Of a stretch of 64,000 nucleotides of DNA, positions 60,853 through 64,000 are shown piece by piece (position 1 is the stretch's first letter; each line of letters begins with the position of its first letter). Under the pieces are notes generated by a model. It saw only the letters and a program-made list of their open reading frames with translations. It made no database searches and had not been told where the DNA came from. The translations under genes and the position numbers were made by a program. This DNA is from Pseudodesulfovibrio sediminis. Its GTDB lineage: Bacteria > Desulfobacterota > Desulfovibrionia > Desulfovibrionales > Desulfovibrionaceae. The stretch is taken from positions 1,311,001 through 1,375,000 of the forward strand of contig NZ_AP024485.1 in assembly GCF_020886695.1 (NCBI RefSeq), given 5' to 3'.

Positions 60853-62940
60853 ATGGATAACATGTCTACACCTTCCTGGCGAAGTGCCACCATCAGACGC
60901 CGTCTGGTACTGACCCTGCTCATCCTGATCCCGTCAGCACTGGCGAGCTCCTATGTCGGCTCCGTCCTTCCCAACAAAGGCTCCACGCCTCTGGAACTGG
61001 CGATCATCATCGTATACTCTGTCCTGTTCGCCTGGATATCGGTCGGATTCTGGACCGCCATTCTCGGGTGCTTCACGCTGCTGCGCCGCTACGACCGTTT
61101 TTCGGTCAGCCACGCGCTGTCCGAACCGCTGGAGCAGGACACAGCCGCCCGCACAGCCGTACTCTTTCCCATCTGCAACGAAGACACCCCGCGCGTCATG
61201 GCCGGGATCAAGACCACATACCTCTCCCTGCAACAGACACCGGGCGCGTCCCAGTTCGATATCCACATCCTGAGCGACTCAAGCGGTGCGGACAAATGGA
61301 TGGAAGAAGAGGCAGCCTGGGCCGATCTGGTGGAAGAGCTCGGAGCACAAAACCGCATATTCTACCGCAACCGCAAGGTGAACCTTAAACGCAAGAGCGG
61401 CAACGTGGCCGACTTCTGTCGCCGACACGGCAAGGCATACACGTACATGGCCGTGTTCGACGCGGACAGCGTCATGAGCGGCGAAACGCTGAACGCCATG
61501 CTCCACATCATGGAGCGGCGCCCGAAGATAGGCATCCTGCAAACCGCACCAGCCTGTTTCGGCCACGACACACTGCTCGCCCGTCTGCAACAGTTCGCCA
61601 ACCGTGTGTACGGCCCCATGTTCGCCGCAGGCCTGCATTTCTGGCAGTTGGGCGACGCCCAATACTGGGGCCACAACGCCTTTATCCGCATTGAACCGTT
61701 CATGCGCCATTGCGGATTGCCCAGACTCTCCGGCAAACCGCCCCTTGGTGGCGACATCCTCAGCCATGACTTTGTGGAAGCCGCCCTCATGCGCCGTGCC
61801 GGATGGGGCGTATGGCTGGCCTTTGACCTGCCCGGCAGTTGGGAGGAGTGTCCGCCTAACCTGCTGTCCGAACTCAAGCGGGACCGCCGCTGGTGTCAGG
61901 GGAACCTGCAACACCTGCGCCTGCTGTTCACTGAAGGCCTGTTTCCGGCCCACCGGGTCCTGTTCCTCAACGGCGCCATGAGCTATGCCTCGGCCCTGCT
62001 GTGGTTCACGTTTCTGATGCTTTCTTCCGGCGAAGCCGTGCTTCAGGCCATTGTCGGACCGAGTTATTTCGCGGCCACCCGCTCCCTGTTCCCGGCATGG
62101 CCCGTATGGCAGCCGCTGTGGGCGCTGGTCCTGCTGGCCACGACAGGTGTCCTGCTCTTCTTCCCCAAGCTCTTGAGCTATATGCTGATTGTCATCAAGA
62201 CCCGGCGATCGCGCCTGTTCGGCGGGCCGTTCAGGCTCCTGCTGAGCATCTTCATCGAGGTTGTTTTCTCGGCCCTGCTGGCCCCCATCCGCATGCTTTT
62301 TCACAGCAAGTTCGTGTGCATCACCCTTCTGGGACGGCAGATAGGCTGGGGATCGCAACAGCGGGACGACCGCCCCACGACCTGGGGAGAGGCCATCCGG
62401 TTTCATGGTGGAGGCGCGTTGTTCGGGCTGCTTTGGGGCGGCGTTGTCTGGCTCTATTCACCCGATTTTTTCTGGTGGATAGCGCCCATTGTGGTGCCCA
62501 TCATTTTTTCCATGCCGCTCTCCGTCATCACCAGCCATCATGGGCTGGGCCTCTGGTTGCGCAAAAAGAAACTGTTGCTCATCCCGGAAGAAGCCGCTCC
62601 GGAAAAAGAGATCAGGGATGTCACCCGATTCACCCGGGAAATGGAAGACACGCCCGTCCCCCTTGCCCTGCCGCGTGAGGCAGGATTCCTGCGCACCCTG
62701 CTCGACCCCAGAGTGAATGGTCTTCGACGCGCGCTGCTTGCCCGACGCGGCCAACACACCGGGAAAGTATCCAATGCCACCCTTGAACAGATTGAAGAGA
62801 AAATTCTGCAGACCGGACCGGCATCACTGTCTGTCAACGAAAAGCTGACCCTGCTTCGCGATGCGGGCCGACTCCGCAGGCTCCACACCATGGCGTGGAC
62901 CAAGAATAACGGCTCGCTACGCGAACGGTGGATGAAGTGA
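60853..62940 (+). CDS. opgH: glucan glucosyltransferase OpgH, short form
   Basis: A 695-residue inner-membrane GT2 enzyme that polymerises glucose from UDP-glucose and passes the chain across the membrane. Two N-terminal helices precede the catalytic domain (VLFPICNEDTPRVMAGI, DADSV as the metal-binding acidic motif, RDRRWCQGN as the QxxRW-like acceptor motif). Several C-terminal helices follow. E. coli OpgH has about 130 more N-terminal residues, which here are missing and may be supplied by the preceding small gene. Confidence 0.92.
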   Translation: MDNMSTPSWRSATIRRRLVLTLLILIPSALASSYVGSVLPNKGSTPLELAIIIVYSVLFAWISVGFWTAILGCFTLLRRYDRFSVSHALSEPLEQDTAARTAVLFPICNEDTPRVMAGIKTTYLSLQQTPGASQFDIHILSDSSGADKWMEEEAAWADLVEELGAQNRIFYRNRKVNLKRKSGNVADFCRRHGKAYTYMAVFDADSVMSGETLNAMLHIMERRPKIGILQTAPACFGHDTLLARLQQFANRVYGPMFAAGLHFWQLGDAQYWGHNAFIRIEPFMRHCGLPRLSGKPPLGGDILSHDFVEAALMRRAGWGVWLAFDLPGSWEECPPNLLSELKRDRRWCQGNLQHLRLLFTEGLFPAHRVLFLNGAMSYASALLWFTFLMLSSGEAVLQAIVGPSYFAATRSLFPAWPVWQPLWALVLLATTGVLLFFPKLLSYMLIVIKTRRSRLFGGPFRLLLSIFIEVVFSALLAPIRMLFHSKFVCITLLGRQIGWGSQQRDDRPTTWGEAIRFHGGGALFGLLWGGVVWLYSPDFFWWIAPIVVPIIFSMPLSVITSHHGLGLWLRKKKLLLIPEEAAPEKEIRDVTRFTREMEDTPVPLALPREAGFLRTLLDPRVNGLRRALLARRGQHTGKVSNATLEQIEEKILQTGPASLSVNEKLTLLRDAGRLRRLHTMAWTKNNGSLRERWMK

Positions 62941-63298
62941 GTATTTCCCCCAAATCGCTCCGAAACTCCCGCCTCAAATCAGGTCGGAACTTCGGACGGA
63001 TTGACCGAAAACCACCACCCTGCACAGCCCAATCAACCAGACCGCCCCACCACTTTGGGAAGATCGCTCCCGACGCCCATGCAATTCTCTGCTTGAACCC
63101 GAGAGAATTGCCATGTAGGGACCGGCGTATGCACTGGTCACACCAAATGCCAAACGGCTTTATCTGGATTTTTCCCACTCGATTTCCGTGATCGTGACAG
63201 GACATCTGACACAAATGCCTTTTTCACACAGCGACATTGTCGTCTGTATACTTCATTTCTTTATTGATTGAGTCATAAACGTATTAAGGAGTTTTGAC
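62941..63298. other. intergenic region without a supported gene
   Basis: A 358-base stretch after opgH. TTCACA near 63217 and TATACT near 63246 may be a weak promoter for the downstream dehydrogenase. No gene or clear terminator was seen. Confidence 0.6.
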
Positions 63299-64000
63299 AT
63301 GGCTATCCAAAGCCTGAATCCGGCTACAGGAGAAGTGCTCGCCACATTTGACGAATATACCCCTGAACAAACCAATGACATCCTGACATCCACTGCCACT
63401 GCATGGAAGACATGGCGCACGACAACGTTTGCCGAGCGTGCAGCCTGTTTGCAACGAGCAGCCACGCTGCTGCGTGAACAGAAAACCCGCCTTGCTGAAA
63501 CAATCGCCCTTGAAATGGGAAAACCCATTCGTCAGGGCAGCGCAGAAGTGGAAAAGTGTGCCGCTGTCTGTGAATACTATGCGCAGGAAGGCGAAGCCAT
63601 GCTTGCCCCGCAGCCGGTCGACGGGCCGGGCCGCAAGGCGTACATCACCTTCGAGCCACTGGGCACGGTCCTCACGGTCATGCCCTGGAACTACCCGCTC
63701 TGGCAGGTCTTCCGCATTGCCGCCCCCTCCCTCATGGCAGGCAACGGCGTGGTGCTCAAGCACGCCTCCAACGTTCCCCAGTGTGCCCTGGCCATCGAGC
63801 AGATCTTCAAGGATGCGGGCTGTCTCGAAAACATCTTTCGCACCCTGCTCATCGGAGCGCGTCAGGTGGAGGCCGTACTGGACCATCCGTCCGTGTTTGC
63901 CGTCAGCCTGACTGGCAGCGAATATGCCGGTCAAAAAGTCGCAGCCGCTGCCGGCGCACGCCTGAAAAAAACCGTCATGGAGCTGGGCGGCAGCGATCCT
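63299..64000 (+). CDS. succinate-semialdehyde-type dehydrogenase (5' part)
   Basis: The first 234 codons of an NAD(P)-dependent aldehyde dehydrogenase, cut by the window end. It begins MAIQSLNPATGEVLATFDEY and contains EPLGTVLTVMPWNYPLWQVFR, the cofactor-site LKHASNVPQCA, and VSLTGSEYAGQKV ending at MELGGSDP. This matches the YneI/Sad and GabD group of succinate-semialdehyde dehydrogenases. The catalytic Cys lies beyond the end. AAGGAG precedes the ATG. Confidence 0.9.
   Translation, partial: MAIQSLNPATGEVLATFDEYTPEQTNDILTSTATAWKTWRTTTFAERAACLQRAATLLREQKTRLAETIALEMGKPIRQGSAEVEKCAAVCEYYAQEGEAMLAPQPVDGPGRKAYITFEPLGTVLTVMPWNYPLWQVFRIAAPSLMAGNGVVLKHASNVPQCALAIEQIFKDAGCLENIFRTLLIGARQVEAVLDHPSVFAVSLTGSEYAGQKVAAAAGARLKKTVMELGGSDP

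Overview
The window looks like chromosome (or a large plasmid) of a Desulfovibrionales sulfate-reducing bacterium, probably Desulfovibrio or Pseudodesulfovibrio. The evidence is a cluster-III-type nif operon with nifI1/nifI2 between nifH and nifD, a 905-residue Mop-type molybdenum aldehyde oxidoreductase of Desulfovibrio gigas type with its accessory block, a phsAB-like pair behind HcpR-like operators, and many Cys-rich redox proteins. This taxonomic call is inference from gene content; no rRNA or tRNA gene was seen.

Layout. 1-357: 5' part of a zinc-type alcohol dehydrogenase/quinone reductase. 475-2298: YgiQ-type radical SAM protein. 2429-4039: NifA-like sigma-54 activator. 4228-5828: three small lipoproteins. 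6022-17367 (minus strand): nif operon, transcribed nifH - 26-codon ORF - nifI1 - nifI2 - nifD - nifK - NifB-like paralogue without the radical SAM cysteines - 2Fe-2S ferredoxin - small ORF - nifE - nifN - nifB - small ORF. Divergent from it are nifV, a small exported protein, modB and a repeat protein (17701-20608). Two sigma-54 promoters face away from each other across two shared NifA-type upstream sites.

20627-27625 (minus): a signalling operon with a PhnD-like lipoprotein, a histidine kinase with a two-CW Cys module, a CheY-like regulator, a PEP-synthase-like phosphotransferase with an unusual C-terminus, and a dual-specificity phosphatase fused to a YkgJ-type Cys domain. 27782-33092: a PH-domain membrane protein, a TauE/SafE exporter with a membrane partner, and divergent phsB/phsA. 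33480-42753: a periplasmic binding protein, phosphomannomutase, an arsR-acr3-arsC arsenic operon with a 36-codon ORF, a DASS anion transporter, a glycosyltransferase, a methyltransferase, one broken gene and an ABM-domain protein.

43301-57358 (plus): a MoeA-like protein, the aldehyde oxidoreductase mop, and a tightly overlapping ten-gene block (large flavin/Fe-S oxidoreductase, small redox protein, methyltransferase, C-GCAxxG-C-C protein, radical SAM protein, CoA-ligase-like adenylating enzyme, XdhC, MocA-like transferase with an HD domain, histidine phosphatase, MFS exporter). This reads as a dedicated maturation or electron-transfer system for the Mo hydroxylase; its chemistry is not obvious. 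57404-58376: two lipoproteins. 58840-62940: osmoregulated periplasmic glucan genes opgG, a small membrane protein and a short opgH. 63299-64000: 5' part of a succinate-semialdehyde-type dehydrogenase.

The strongest candidates for something new are the cysteine-less NifB paralogue, the structured 26-codon ORF between nifH and nifI1, the PhnD/kinase/PEP-synthase-like/phosphatase operon, and the mop accessory block.
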